Of a DNA stretch of 64,000 nucleotides, positions 12,947 to 25,253 are shown in pieces. The stretch is from Setoptus koraiensis. Lineage: Eukaryota > Arthropoda. The translations under genes were made by a program, and so were the position numbers. Below the pieces are notes generated by a model. That model searched no databases, was not told the origin of the DNA, and saw only the letters and a program-made list of their open reading frames with translations. The stretch spans positions 14,446,001-14,510,000 of the forward strand of contig CM106585.1 of assembly GCA_048013815.1 (NCBI GenBank). Direction: 5' to 3'. How positions within the stretch are numbered: position 1 is the stretch's first letter; each line of letters starts with the position of its first letter.

Positions 12947-13665
12947 AATTATTGTTACCACAACTACCCACAGCACAGCAGAGACAGCAGTAAATCTGAG
13001 TTCGTGTATGGCACAATTGTGTAATCATTCTTTGTCGTGTAATTCATATTTGACATCGAAATTGATACAAAAGACCGAAAGCAATCGCTCACTCATAATC
13101 GCACACACCAGCAACATCATATTCTATCATTCGTGCGACATTGCAAACAAACACAAAGCAGGGACGTTGTCATCGTATCTCATTAGGCACAATCTACATT
13201 GATTATTCTTGTTGTGAATAATGCGTGCGATTTTTGTTTTATTAGCTTTTTTATTATCGCTATTATCACAGCTAGTTTGCTTCCTCCTGACCTGGCCGAA
13301 AATTGTGATTTTATGCAGTGAGCTGGTCGCTTGCGGCTTCTATTCGAGCACTCTGCGACCGCGTGACTGATCCGAAACAACTGTCGGATGTGACAATCAC
13401 TGGATCGTCTGCCAAACGAGCCGGCGACAACTCTCTGCGAACGTTATGCAAACGAGTCTGTTGCACGCCTCATGCACCGAACCAATTACTTCCTCAGAGT
13501 GTTTAGTAGTGCTTCCAGTTTCCACAGAGATCATTAGAGAAAACAAATTCAGTGGTTAGAACAAACCAAAATGGTCATTCAGATTTCGAAATTCTCGAAA
13601 TGCTAGTTGCACTAAGTCACCATCTCCAAACACTAACACCCTTCACGTCTGATCTTTTTTCCCCA
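12947..13665. other. Intergenic DNA downstream of the first receptor gene
   Basis: No gene seen. Composition changes here from the repeat-rich left flank to the A+T-richer gene island. It should contain the 3' UTR of the minus-strand receptor gene ending at 13666. Confidence 0.5.
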
Positions 13666-16048
13666 TCAAAGCAGAAATTGGAGCACCAATATGATGCCAG
13701 ATATAACCCATCCTATGATCTACATGGACAAGAGAATAGAGCGATGAAATTCGAGAAGAGATGGTGCCGAATTGCCAAAATTGTAGTTACTAATATCTAT
13801 TCAGGTATCAAGATGACAAAGTACAAACAAGATTCACCCATGCGCTAACAATATTACTGAGCTCATCGATCAGGTAGCGACAGTGAGGATTGAGGACAAT
13901 CCAAGAATCACGGAAATCACTTTCACTCATCATGTTGCAACTATTTCAGTACTTACCGTCAACAAGTTTTCGTGAGTAACGGGGTAAACATACGCGATAA
14001 CGAATGCAGTACTGTCAGCATCGGCCAACAATTCCGATAATGACATCAATCGATTCAAGTTCCAGCTGCTCATGAGAGAATGGTGGACAATGAGACCCTG
14101 TAAAGCGTGATGGATTGCTTCAAACTGCATACCAGATTGACATGAGAGAGAAGTATAGCAATATTGAGAAATAAATCAGATTAGTCAAAGGTCCTGAGGT
14201 ATTGATGCCAAACTGATTGTCAATCAGTGATTGAGCGCGATTGGCACTGCTGAAAATAACTCACAGTCGCGCGCGAGTTGAGTCGAATGGCGACGTTCGT
14301 TATTCCAATCGACCACAAAACCTAAGCGCTCGATAAACTGAATCGGCCTACCCCCGAACACCTATCGGAACAAAAATATTCTCAATTAACTAAACATATA
14401 CCACGATTTATGCCGATGGCCCTAAATAAATTGGTTTTCAGCCAATCTGACCGAATTGCGGGGCGGTGTATCGATCGATGGGCAGTTATTGTTGCCGCAT
14501 CAATCTGTCACTTACCTTGGCGTGTACAAGGGCAGCACCGAAACAAAGGATGACAATCGGAGCCCATGTAAGAAGGAAAAGCATAAACATAATATGGAAT
14601 TGACCAATGTCCATGTCGGAATTTTTTATCATGGTGGCAAGCACCAAAGTGGTACACGTCAGCTTGAAGATGAGCTCTGAATGTATGTAGAAAGTGGAAA
14701 ATTCTTTCAATTCGTTCCATTCCGAACAGGTTGTCGTTATCATTTTAACGAGCGTATCTATTTTTCTTGATAAATCAATCGTGTCTGCTTCAACTGTTCC
14801 TTCATTCGTGGTATACCTTTGATTGTAGTACCTTCCATTGATGACTTTTCTGCGGTTCCAGTAGAGAATGACTAATCTTGACGCGAAATCTAAGGTATGC
14901 CTTGCCTTGTCGAAGCAGACCGCGGACCCAACAAAAAAATGGGATACTTCGAACGCTTGAAACACCAATTTCGTAAGGTTAAAAGTAAAATGCCACCACG
15001 CTAGATTACGTCGAGTGGCGCGATACTCTGACCATGACCTATGACATTGGTTGAATCCCCAAAGGAAAAACTGTGGTAGAACCGTAAATCCGGAATATGC
15101 AATGATCACACCACATCCTATACATAAGTTCGTGAATACTCTCGTGGTCGACAAATAGAGCCTATGCCCGGTTCCCATTTCGAGAAGTTCCTTCGGAAAA
15201 TTCAGCTGATAGTTGATTTCGTCAAAATCACTGTCGAAATCAAACAGCTTCTTGTCGCTACTCGTGGTCCCAGATGGACCTAGCTCTGTAAGTTCGCCTC
15301 TAAGATCATGATTACGCTGCAAGAGTGATGATATGCACTCACGCCCGCATTGATCAAATACATATGGATAACTATGACGGATATTATTCAACTCGACAGA
15401 CAGCTCGTACTTTTGTGGTTTAAGCAAACCGATTTCGGCACTTCCGTGTCTGCTGTCGGGAGTCAAGTTGATAGCGTTTTTCTGGTATTTTTTATCTCTC
15501 GACTTGACGACATTAGTTACACCAATCAGAAAGAGCCAACCTCTCAGAGTTAACTCTCGACTTCTTACATAGGTTGCCAAAGCTGAGATCGAGTTATTGA
15601 GTTTCTTGTAATTTTTAGAGCTCATTAGGCGCACCATGTCTTTTATACGGATAAGGTAAAGTGCAATTAATATTATGACTGTAACTTGGTTGAGCGTGCG
15701 AGAACATTCGAGGTTCAAATACATGTCATTCGTCCGAATTTTCTGCTCCATTCGGGATATAAGGCTCTTGCTTCCAAGACCGTATACCATTGAAGTTGAG
15801 AACGTGTATATTCCGAGACAGAGATCTAGCATCAGCCAGATTATGAAGACGTAATTTAGCCTCTTGATGGTGAGATATATATCAATTCGCGTCCGTATTT
15901 TATTTATGACGGACAAATTTTTCTCCTCCCGAAAAAGTTTTGCTATCTTTTCTTCTCTCTCTTGGTCTAACAAAAAATTCGCTCCATCGCCGATCCAGAA
16001 AACCAGCGTTACCATGGGCCAGTAGAGATTAAATTTGAATGAATCCAT
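13666..16048 (-). CDS. Gustatory-receptor-like 7TM protein, family member 1
   Basis: Three exons, all phase 0: 16048-14516 (511 codons), 14124-13957 (56) and 13719-13666 (17 plus TGA), giving 584 residues. Donors are AAG|GTAAGT and ACG|GTAAGT; acceptors are TGCAG and TGTAG. Hydrophobic segments lie near 8-25, 66-90, 120-136, 165-182, 303-330, 350-378, 458-475 and 485-510, and in the last exon. Family signatures seen: MDSFKFN start, LTLRGW before the fourth segment, and EINYQ at 277-281 within an acidic stretch. The C-terminus (IAYVYPVT, then GWVISGIILVLQF) matches the layout of the last helix of the insect gustatory/odorant receptor superfamily, with SG where those often have TY. A ligand-gated chemosensory channel in the plasma membrane is inferred; the ligand is unknown. 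Member 2 lies next upstream on the same strand. Confidence 0.82.
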
Positions 16049-16720
16049 CCTGCCGTCCGCTCAGCAAGTCTAAATTTCGAAAATTCTGAATGGTTCCTCA
16101 AACCGCCGAAATAGTCCATTAACTTTATTACTGTCACATTGCATCTCATCCTCGATCTCGACTCGATGTGAGGTTCATCGATATAACTTGCCACATTACA
16201 GGTGGCGTCTGAATTTTCCATAACTGATATATACAATGGATTTCTGTTATGTTGGCATAAAAACGACTGTGAATTCACGTTCTACAATAAGGTTTGTAAA
16301 GAGTTTAATGGAACCAAGCAGACAACCTGTCTATCCAAACCGAATCTACGCTTGAGTTAATTCAGCCATGTATGAATAATGGATGGTGAGCGAGCTCTCG
16401 CTGCGTCAATGTGGCGTTTATTTTATAATCTAAAAAAGTTTGCTATACTCATCTTTAGCCCCATTCGTGTACGAGAAGTTCTGAGACATGTTCCGTTTTG
16501 TTTTCGAAACAGATTGCGCTATTGCAGAGATTTACTCCTAAGAAGTTCGCTGCCTATGTTCCTAATACCTGTCAGGCGTGATTGCCTGCTGCGACGAAAG
16601 AAAGCTGGCATGTTGTGAGAAAAATCAACAAATCATAGGGAGCCTAGAATGGGCACAAAAAGGAAGATGATGCAAGGAGGGACCTCGCACGGTCCTCACT
16701 TGTTTTTTTATGACAATATG
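16049..16720 (-). repeat. Upstream flank duplicated with receptor genes 1-3
   Basis: The upstream region resembles those of members 2 (20729-21480) and 3 (23994-24620). Shared blocks in order outward from the start codon are a GAGCGGACGGC box directly before the ATG, a region around a GTCACA/TCATC segment, a block near CTACGCTTGAGTT, and a distal CACAGGGAGC block followed by a purine-rich stretch and CTCGCACG. Duplication of the whole gene plus promoter explains this. The GAGCGGACGGC box may be 5' UTR. Confidence 0.7.
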
Positions 16721-17363
16721 CCTATTTCATATTCCGTTCACACAAGTTAAATATGTAACTGAACTGCCGAAAAAACCGACAGATTCGCAGATCTCGTCAA
16801 ATTCGACAACGCTGGCAAGCACCAGCTCTCGGAAAAGCACAACCATGCTTACAAGAAAACATCTATCTCAGTTACACGCATTCTGAAACAATTTTATACA
16901 ACAATTTGAACCGCTCAATAGCACTCGTCGACAGGTGAAAAGGAAGTGTGATCCTGGGCCCGGGAACTGGATGTTTTTTGCAACAAAATCTGTTCTGGTG
17001 TGATATGCAGAGAATGACCGGAGTGCACATGGTCCTACCTGGGTTTATCAATCTACAATACTACAGTTCTACATTGTTGAGATGTTCCACAGCGTTTCCA
17101 GACATTATCATTGATATTTGGGGGTTTTCCTCACCAGTTCCAAGCTCATTTTTCGCGGAAACCTGGTATTCTTTGGACTAGATTTTTTCAAATAATAATC
17201 TAGCTCGATACCCTGGACAAAACGCATATTAAGATTTCGAAATTTGAGTGTCACAGAAACAAATGTTTCCTTGTTAGAATAATTCGATAGATAGTAATTT
17301 TTTCTATTTTTTGTAGTTGGACCTAGGTCACCTAGTGGCAATGAGTAAGCGTTTCCAATCACT
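16721..17363. other. Intergenic DNA, nothing recognised
   Basis: Only short frames; no similarity to the receptors or to other known genes was noticed. Confidence 0.5.
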
Positions 17364-17885
17364 AGGGTAGGGCAAATCGGTCACTAAAATCAACCAAAAT
17401 CGGTTCTCATGGGAGCAAATATAGCATTTTTTCGGTTTTTTCGTTTTTTTGGGGTCTCGATACTTTTGAAAAAACATATACAATGAGTGCAGGGTGCGTC
17501 GAGAATTGATGGTTTTGTTGCGTTTTCCGACAGAGAGCATAATATCAGCGCGACTTTGTTAGGCTCACCGAAGTAAATAAATATCACAAGTGATCAGTGA
17601 TCAATTGCCCAGTAACCGACTCTCGGAAACCCCAACAGGGCAGCTTTTCTTTATAATTTGGGCTAAATTTCTACTCTTTTCCATGAAAACCATCCGTATT
17701 TCGGTCCCTATGTGCAAGTTGGTGAAAATCGGTGATTATGAGGAAAATGGGTTGAATTTCGGTTTTTCGGTGACCACAAATACGTCTCAAAATCATCCTT
17801 ATGATAAGAATGACTCGCTAGAAAATTCATAGTATTTTTGCCATGCACAGGAATAGTTCGGCTCGGAACCGATTTGCCCTACCCT
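17364..17885. mobile_element. Short non-autonomous element with terminal inverted repeats, copy A
   Basis: The 522-bp segment begins with AGGGTAGGGCAAATCGG and ends with its exact reverse complement, a perfect 17-bp terminal inverted repeat. No transposase frame is present, so it behaves like a miniature inverted-repeat element. A 187-bp relative (copy B) lies 446 bp away. The hexamer AATCAC flanks both sides within a few bases, which may be a target duplication, but the exact boundary is ambiguous. Confidence 0.8.
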
Positions 17886-18245
17886 GGTAATCACGCAACT
17901 GCAATTGATGAGCTTCTTGTCTTTGAAGTTCGAGTTGTCTCTCACGAACTGTCAATTTCTGCTGGATATCCCCTGTTTTTGTTGACAGTGGAGAGCACTA
18001 TGCTTTACCTCCATTTTAGAGGAGCTAGCTCGCGCCTTTGGCGAACGAACCTCGTCTGTAATTGGCTGCATTGGACAAACTTCGTCAGGATCGGTCATGG
18101 GATATAGAAAATTTTGCGATTGATTCGTTTCGGCCGGCACAAATGACCATACTTCTTGTATATTAAACTCTGGTTGTAATGATAGAATATCCAGATAAGC
18201 TAATTGGTCGTCCATAATTCTGTAATTATTTAGTAATTGTTCCAT
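17886..18245 (-). pseudogene. Gene fragment with coiled-coil-like tail, cut by copy A
   Basis: A 98-codon frame starts at an ATG at 18245 and stops at 17952. If a 47-bp intron (GAG|GTAAAG to ATCCAG|CAG) is removed, the frame continues for about 28 residues rich in Gln, Glu, Arg and Leu (QKLTVRERQLELQRQEA), like a coiled coil, and then meets the edge of the inverted-repeat element. The protein begins with an acidic, hydrophobic part (DDQLAYLDILSLQPEF). I do not recognise the family. It is either the broken remnant of a gene captured between receptor copies or an exon of an unrecognised gene interrupted by the insertion. Confidence 0.35.
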
Positions 18246-18330
18246 ATCTTTGAAGGTTGAAGTAATTTTTGGTCAATTATAAAAATCAGGAACAAAATCC
18301 TTCATTACTGGACCGGCAAGTGACATAAGT

Positions 18331-18517
18331 AGGGTAGGGCAAATCGATCACTAAAATCAACCAAAATCGGTTCTTATGGGAGGAAATGTAGCATTTTTTC
18401 GGTGACTACAAATACGTCTCAAAATCATCCTTATGATAAGAATGACTCGCTAGAAAATTCTTAGGGTTTTTGCCATGCACAGGAATAGTTCGGCTCGGAA
18501 CCGATTTGCCCTACCCT
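18331..18517. mobile_element. Internally deleted inverted-repeat element, copy B
   Basis: A 187-bp segment with ends AGGGTAGGGCAAATCG and CGATTTGCCCTACCCT. Its first 70 or so bases and last 110 or so match copy A closely in the same orientation, while about 335 internal bases are missing. The junction falls in a TTTTTTCGGT motif that occurs on both sides of the missing part in copy A, so deletion by short direct repeats is likely. TA lies directly outside GGGTAGGG/CCCTACCC on both sides. Confidence 0.8.
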
Positions 18518-18556
18518 ACCAATCACACTCTTTTTGTCTCATTTTTTTTCGTCATT

Positions 18557-20728
18557 TTAAAGCATAAATTGGACTACTAGTATGATGCCTGATGCAAGCC
18601 ATCCCATGATCTACACGGAGGATATGATCAAACGGTGAGATAAGACAAGTGAAGGTGCCGAATTTTAAGAATTCTATATCGAGTTGCTAACCTCTATACA
18701 GGTGTGTGTATGACAGCGAAGAAAAAATCACTCAGATCCATGCATGTGAAATTTCACTAGCAACAGTGAGGATTGAGGCCGATCTAAATATCACGGAAAT
18801 TGACTTCGCTTTGATGTTTCACTCATTTCAGTACTTACCGACGGCAAGTTTCCGAGAGTAAGCGGGTAGACATAGGCGATAGTCAAAGCAGTATGTTCAG
18901 TGCGGCTCAGCACTTCCGATAATGACATCAATCGATTCAAGTTCCAGCTGCTCATGAGAGAATGGTGGACAATGAGACTATGTAAAGCGTGATGGATTGC
19001 TTCAAACTGCAGACCAAATTCACATGAGAGAGAAGTATAGCAGTGATCAGATTAGTTGCATCTTGAGGTATTGATATCAGAATGATCGAGCTTGAATATA
19101 TACCGTAATTGGCGGCGATGAGCCCGCAGAAAATTGGTTTCCGGCAATTGCCATCAGGTTGTTGAACAGTAGATCACCTGGATGGGCAGCCATTGCTACT
19201 CTGTACTTACCTTGGCGTGCACAAGAGCGGCACTGTAACAAATGAGGGTAATTGGACACCATAAAAGAAGGAAAATCCACGATATAACCAGAAATTGACC
19301 CTTGTCCATGTCGGAATGTTTCAACAAGGTGGCAAGTGTCAAAACGGTACACGGCAGCCTGATTAGAATCTCTGAATGTATGCGAGTGGTAGACCAATCT
19401 TTAAATTGGTTCCATTCTGAACGTGCTGTCGTTATCATTTTAATGAGCGTATCTGTTTTTCTGGATAAATAAATCGTGCTGGCGGCAACTTTTTCAGCAG
19501 TTATATTTTTGCAGTGTCTTTCATTGAATGCGTTTCTGCGACTCCGGTGAAGGCGTACTAATCCCGACGCAAAGTTTAAGGTATGCTTCGTCTTGGTAGA
19601 GCAGACCGCACATCCGAACGCGAAATTCATGGCTTCAAACAGTTGCAACCCCAGTCTCAAATAGGCGATTACGAAGTGCATAAATGCTGAAAAACGGTGA
19701 GTAATGAAGCTTCGCCGTAACCTATGACAGTTGTAGATTTCGTCTTGAAGAGTCAGTGCCCCCGCCAGGCTTCCGCCACCAACCAAGGCGCAAAAAAATC
19801 CTAGACATATGATTGTGTATGTCCTCATTCCAGACAAATCGAGTTTATGCTTGGTTCCCATACTGAGGAGTTCTTTCGGAAATTCCAGCTGATAGTTGAT
19901 TTCGTCAAAATCACTGTCGAAATCAAACAGCTTCTCATTATCCGTGGTTCTAGATACATCTAACTCTTTGAAGTAGACATGCTGATCAAGACTACACCTT
20001 AAGGGTGACAAAATACTTCTACGCCCGTATTGATCAGATGCATAAGCATAACTATGACGGATATAGTTCGAATCGGCAAGCAACTCGTACTTTTGTGGTT
20101 TGGGCACAAAAATTTTGGTACTTCCGAGCCTGCTGGATAGGATGCTGCTGCCAGCGTTCTTTCGGTATTTTTTATCTCTTGACTTGACGACATTAGTAAG
20201 ACCAAGAATAAAGAGCCAACCTCTCGGAGTAAGCTTGAGGCAACTCATATAGGTCGCCATAGCTGATATACTGTTATTGTACTTGTTGCAATTTTTAGGA
20301 CTCATTAGTTCTATTACGTCCTTTGCACGGATAATGTATTCTCCAATTATCATTATCACTGTAAGTTGGTGAAGTGTACGAGAGCATTTATAATTCAAAA
20401 ACATGTCATTCATTAAATTTTGTTTTTCCAATCTCAATCTTAAGCTTCCGCTGCCAAAACCGTATGCCATTGAAGTTGACAACGTGTATAACGCAATGCA
20501 GAGATCTAGCATCAGCCAGATTATGAAGACGTAATTTAGCCTCTTGATGGTGAGAAATATAACAAGTCGCGTCCGTATTCTATTTATCATAGATAAATTT
20601 TTCTCCTCTCGAAACAGGTTTATTATCTTTCGCACGTCTTCTTCTCCTAACAAGTAATTCGTTCCATTGCTAATCACAAATACTATCCATACCGTAAACT
20701 GGAACACATTTAATTTGACTGAATCCAT
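18557..20728 (-). CDS. Gustatory-receptor-like 7TM protein, family member 2
   Basis: Three phase-0 exons: 20728-19211 (506 codons), 19006-18839 (56) and 18610-18557 (17 plus TAA), giving 579 residues. Donors are AAG|GTAAGT and TCG|GTAAGT. Hydrophobic segments are near 8-22, 66-90, 121-136, 168-182, 303-327, 349-374, 455-470 and 478-503, with the last in exon 3. Signatures: MDSVKLN start, LTPRGW at 166-171, EINYQ at 276-280 in an acidic LFDFDSDFD context, and GWLASGIILVVQF at the end. Large blocks are nearly identical at DNA level to members 1 and 3, for example the stretch coding for EINYQ, which points to recent duplication or gene conversion. Role inferred as for member 1. Confidence 0.82.
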
Positions 20729-21480
20729 CTCGCCGTCCGCTCTTGAAGTCTGAAGTGCGATCTTTCTGAATTGTTCCTAATAATCCAATAGTTTGTTCAC
20801 TCTATTATAATCACATTTTGTCTCATCTTCTACCAACTGTATGTGGTTAAGAGATATAATTCGCCATAATCTTAGTGATATCTGAGTTTCCGTGGTTTCG
20901 TTGGATTCTTGATAGGTCGGTATAGAGACGACATCGATCTCACGCCAGAGGAAGAGGTTCGAAAGAGAGTATGCATCCATATTTGTACTGATGTTAGAAA
21001 CTATTTCCGTTGATCGATTCACCCCTCGAAAACGATCGCGTGATCTCAGTCCTAGAGGTCGAAGTCAAGCTATGCAGCTTGAATGTCAAAACCGAAGCTA
21101 CGCTTGAGTTGATTGATAAATATTATCATTCGGTGGGGAGTTGGCTCTCGCCAAATTAAGATCCCGATTGTTTTGCAATCTAAAACATTTCTCTCTGCTA
21201 ATTTTGGCCCCATTCGTGAACGAAAAGTTCTGAGAGGTGTTTCGTTTTGTTTCCGAAACAGATTATGCTACTACAGAGAAAACTCTTTCCTTCTGGAAAA
21301 ATTCATCGCAAGACTCTGTTAAGCTTAAGTTCGAAATACCTGACAGGAGCGATTTCGTGCTACGGTGAGAGATAGACGAATTGTTGTGCGAAGAATCAAT
21401 TAATCACAGGGAGCGTATAAAAGACACAATAACGAAAGATGATGCAAGTAGCGACTTCGCACGTGCCCCCTTTTGTTTTT
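20729..21480 (-). repeat. Upstream flank duplicated with receptor genes 1-3 (member 2 copy)
   Basis: Carries the GAGCGGACGGCGAG box just before the start codon, the CTACGCTTGAGTT block near 21095, a block ending GTTTCCGAAACAGATT near 21250 that is shared with member 1, and the distal CACAGGGAGC block near 21405. Confidence 0.7.
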
Positions 21481-21880
21481 CAGAGCGATACATCACTACT
21501 GAGAGGTGAGCGAAGAAGCTATTTCGAATCATCAGCTCAAACATTTATTTACATGTACCAATCATGCAAGTAATAATTCGTGACCTCAGCATACTATCCA
21601 GTTAGATAAGTTGCGACTCCAGCTTTGCAGCTGAGCTGCAAAAGCTACGTGTGTGTTTGCATATCTCGTCGAGCAGCAGCTTTAAGTTCGACTGCACCAG
21701 AAAATTGCTGGTCCAGCAAGCAGCAGATCAATAATACATAACCATATCGAAAAATATCTTTCGATAGATGTTGATTCTGCATTTTATTGCTGGCCAGAAA
21801 AAGCAGCAGTGAGTTGGCTGAACTCAGGTTCTCATCGCCAACCGAGAACACCCTTGACATCTCTTCATTGTTCCATCGTT
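21481..21880. other. Intergenic DNA, nothing recognised
   Basis: No gene or repeat recognised. It includes the start of the 3' flank of member 3. Confidence 0.5.
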
Positions 21881-23993
21881 TCAAAACATGAGAGTGAGTA
21901 CTAATGCGATACCAGATACAACCCATCCTATGATCTACAAAAAGAATAGATTCGAAAGGTTAAGTTAGACAAGAGAAGGTGCCCAATTGCGAGATTCGTT
22001 GATAGGGTTGCTAATCTCCATTCAGGTGCCGAGATGACAAAGAGAAAAAGATTTACCTATTTGCAACATTATGTTCTACTCATTTCTGTACTTACCTTTA
22101 ACAAGTTTCCGAGAGTAACCGGGTGCACATATGCAATATGGAGTGCAGTATTTCGAGTATAACTCAACACTTCCGATATCGACAATAATCGATTCAAGTT
22201 CCATTTACTCATGAGAGAATGATGGCTGATGAGACGCTGTAAAGTATGATAGATAGCTTCAAACTGTAGCACAGATTTAGACCAGGAACAGGTGTAGAAA
22301 TGATCGAGAAATAAATCAGATTAGTCAAAGTCTCGGGGTCCTCAAAATTGCAATTGCACATGTTCGGCCTAAAATAGACCGAATGTTCAAGAATCGTCCG
22401 CCACTCTCGATAAAGTTCGGTTTGATTTATGGAGACAGACAACGAATTGCAAAATCTGAGCCTTCAAGGAGTAAACTAGGCCCACCTAAGGGGACACGGT
22501 TGTTTTCTCGAAAGTTGCCTCGAGAGCCTTCAAGAAATCGGTTGATTCAGATCAGGTTGCGAAGCCATAGATCGCCCGATTGGCAGTTATTGCTGTTGTA
22601 TCAGTATGTCCCTTACCTTGGTGTTTATGACGGCGGCACTGTAACAAAATATGATAATTGAACTCCATGAAAGACCGAAAAGCAACAACATAACAGTAAA
22701 TTGTAAATTGTTAATGTCAGAGTTCTTGATCATTGTGGCGAGTGTCAACACGGTACAAACCAATTTCGAGGCGAGTTCCAGATGTATGCGGGTACCAAAG
22801 AAATCTTTCAATTGGTTCCATTCCGAACAAGCCGTCGAGATCATTTTAATGAGCGTATCTGTTTTTGTGAATAAATCAATCGGCCTTGTTTCATCTGTTC
22901 CTTCATTCATACATGTAAAATATCTTTCAGTGTGAGACATCCCGCTGAATGCGTTTCTGCAGTTCCGGTGAAGGCGTATTAATCCTGACGCATAGTATAA
23001 GATATGCCTCGTCTTGGCATAGCAGATCTCGCATCCAATCACAAAACTCATTGCTTCAAACAGTTGCAACCCCAGTCTCACATAGGTGATCCAAAAGTGC
23101 ACATATGCTGAAAAACGTTGAGTGAAGAACCTTGGCCATGACCTATGACAGTTGTGGAATTCGTCTAGCAAAGTCAGTGTCACCAACAAGAGTCCGCCAC
23201 CGCCCAAGGAGTGACCTAATACCGCACTTATTCTTAAGAATATTCTCCAGGTGTATAAATCGAGTTTATGAGCGGTTCCCATACTGAGGAGTTCTTTCGG
23301 AAATTCCAGCTGATAGTTGATTTCGTCAAAATCACTGTCGAAATCAAACAGCTTCTCTTCGTTACTCGTGGTTTCAGATACAGCAATTCCGAGTCTGCTG
23401 GATAGAATGCTGCTGCTAGCGTTTCTCCAGTATTTTTTATCTCTTGACTTGACGACATCAGTAACACCAAGAATAAAGAACCAAGCTCTCGGAGTGATCT
23501 TGAGGCAACTCAAATAGGTCGCCGTAGCTGATATACTGTTATTGTGCTTCTTGCAATTTTTATAACTCAGTAGTCTCATTAGGTCCTTTGTACGGATAAA
23601 GTAATCTCCAAGTAGCAATATCACTGTAACTTGGTGAAGTGTGCGAGAGCATTTAAAATTCAAAAACATGTCATTCATTAAATTTTGTTTTTCCAATCTC
23701 AATCTTAAGCTTCCGCTACCAAAACCGTATACCATTGAAGTAAAGAAAGTGTATAACGCGATGCAGAAATCTAGCATCAGCCAGATTATGTAGACAAAGT
23801 TTAGTCTCTTAATTGTGAGAAATATAACAAGTCGCGTCCGTATTCTATTTATTATGGACAAATTTTTCTCCTCCCGGAACAGGTTTATTATCTTTTCTTC
23901 GTCCCTTTTTTTTAACAAGTAATTTGTCCCATTGTTGATCGTGTAGACTATCGATGTCGCAATCCGATACATATTTAATTTGAATGAATCCAT
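21881..23993 (-). CDS. Gustatory-receptor-like 7TM protein, family member 3 (shortened loop)
   Basis: Three phase-0 exons: 23993-22617 (459 codons), 22263-22096 (56) and 21934-21881 (17 plus TGA), giving 532 residues. Donors are AAG|GTAAGG and AAG|GTAAGT. It is very close to member 2 through the first 200 residues, then lacks about 52 residues of the loop before EINYQ (224-228), with the frame kept. The fourth-segment signature is ITPRAW. The last exon reads GWVVSGIALVLTLMF, so the LQF ending seen in the other five is replaced by LTL. The frame is otherwise intact, so it may still be functional, but the two changes make it the best candidate for a copy losing or changing its function. Confidence 0.78.
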
Positions 23994-24620
23994 CTCGCCG
24001 TCCGCTCTTGAAATCTGAGATGCGATATTTCTGAATGGTCGCTAACCGAAATAGTCCGATGACTCCATTACTGTCACACTTTGGTCTCATCTTCGACCAA
24101 CAATATGAGATTCATAGATATAATGAGCCATGTTACCGGTGGTCTCTGAGTTCTCAATCAGCGAAGTAAACCCGTGATTTTATTGGAACATTGATATGTC
24201 AGCATAGCAACGACACAACGTTCGACGAAAATTCTCTGAAAAGAGCCTTTAAGCCAGTACTAACTCATTCGCAACTATTTTTGGCGATCGACTCTGCCCC
24301 CGTCGACGATCGCGTGAACTCAGACCAGAGTTAAAACAAGTATAAAACTTTTATATCAGAACCGAAGCTACGCCTGAGTTGATCCATGAATATTATCATT
24401 GGGTGAGCCGGCTCTGATTGCGTCGATGCATCATGTATTGTATAGAATTCTTCAAGATTCTTCTTCTATAGAATTTGGCGCCACTGTTCCTGATAACTGG
24501 TAATCGCGTGTCACGGCTCATATGTTGTGCAAAGAATCAACAAATCACAGGGAGTGTAGAATGGACACAATAACGGAAGATGATACAGGGACCGACCTCG
24601 CACGGCCCGCATTTCGTTTT
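23994..24620 (-). repeat. Upstream flank duplicated with receptor genes 1-3 (member 3 copy)
   Basis: Shares the GAGCGGACGGCGAG box before the ATG, the CTACGCCTGAGTTGAT block near 24367 and the distal CACAGGGAG block near 24547 with the flanks of members 1 and 2. The block with CCGAAACAGATT present in the other two is missing or diverged. Confidence 0.65.
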
Positions 24621-25253
24621 TCAGAACGATACATTCCGTTGATCACTAATGAGAGGTTTCCTCGCAACTTCGAAATATTCGCTATAACACTGATATTCGG
24701 TTACAGTATGTACGACTGCAGGTAATAATTCGTGACCTCACCATGTTCTCCAGATAGATAAGTTGCGACTTCAGTCACATAAATTCAATTTCAATGAAAC
24801 AAACTTTTTGTCCCCTCAGTCAGTGACTGAGGCGGGGAGATCATAGATCGAGAAGGTGCAGTTGATTTGCTACTCCCGAGAGAGAAAGATTTCAGCCGAA
24901 GAGAAAAACTGACTGATATTGTGACCGATCGATAATGCAACATTTCTCCTTAAGAATATGACGATCTACGTTCGTAACCTCTCTATGATCTGAAAAGAAA
25001 CAATGTGCGAATTACACCGGTACCGTCGAGAACTGAAAGATGTATGTGCATTATTATAAGTACTGAATCCATCTAATGGCCAACTACATCCTCTAGAGCG
25101 ATGTCTATTGTGGCTACAAGTTTATTTGGTCAATCGAAGTAATCTGTCGCTGTTGCGTGAACTGTTTAGAATTTCGTGAAGATTATAGTGCTGTTAATTC
25201 AAATGAAACTTCCTGGCACGCTGCTGAACGAAGTTGACAATTTTTCACTATTT
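24621..25253. other. Intergenic DNA, nothing recognised
   Basis: Lies between the duplicated flank of member 3 and the last exon of member 4. No coding signal was noticed. Confidence 0.5.

Noticed and set aside
17952..18245. Resemblance of the fragment's YLDILSLQPEF and EVWSF stretch to the N-terminal domain of Nrf2/CncC factors
   Set aside because: Only a handful of residues agree and no bZIP region is present; too weak to name.
15700..20970. tRNA B-box-like words (GGTTCAAAT, GGTTCGAAA) within or near receptor genes
   Set aside because: They lack the full GGTTCRANNCC box, an A-box at the right distance and a cloverleaf; most lie in coding sequence.
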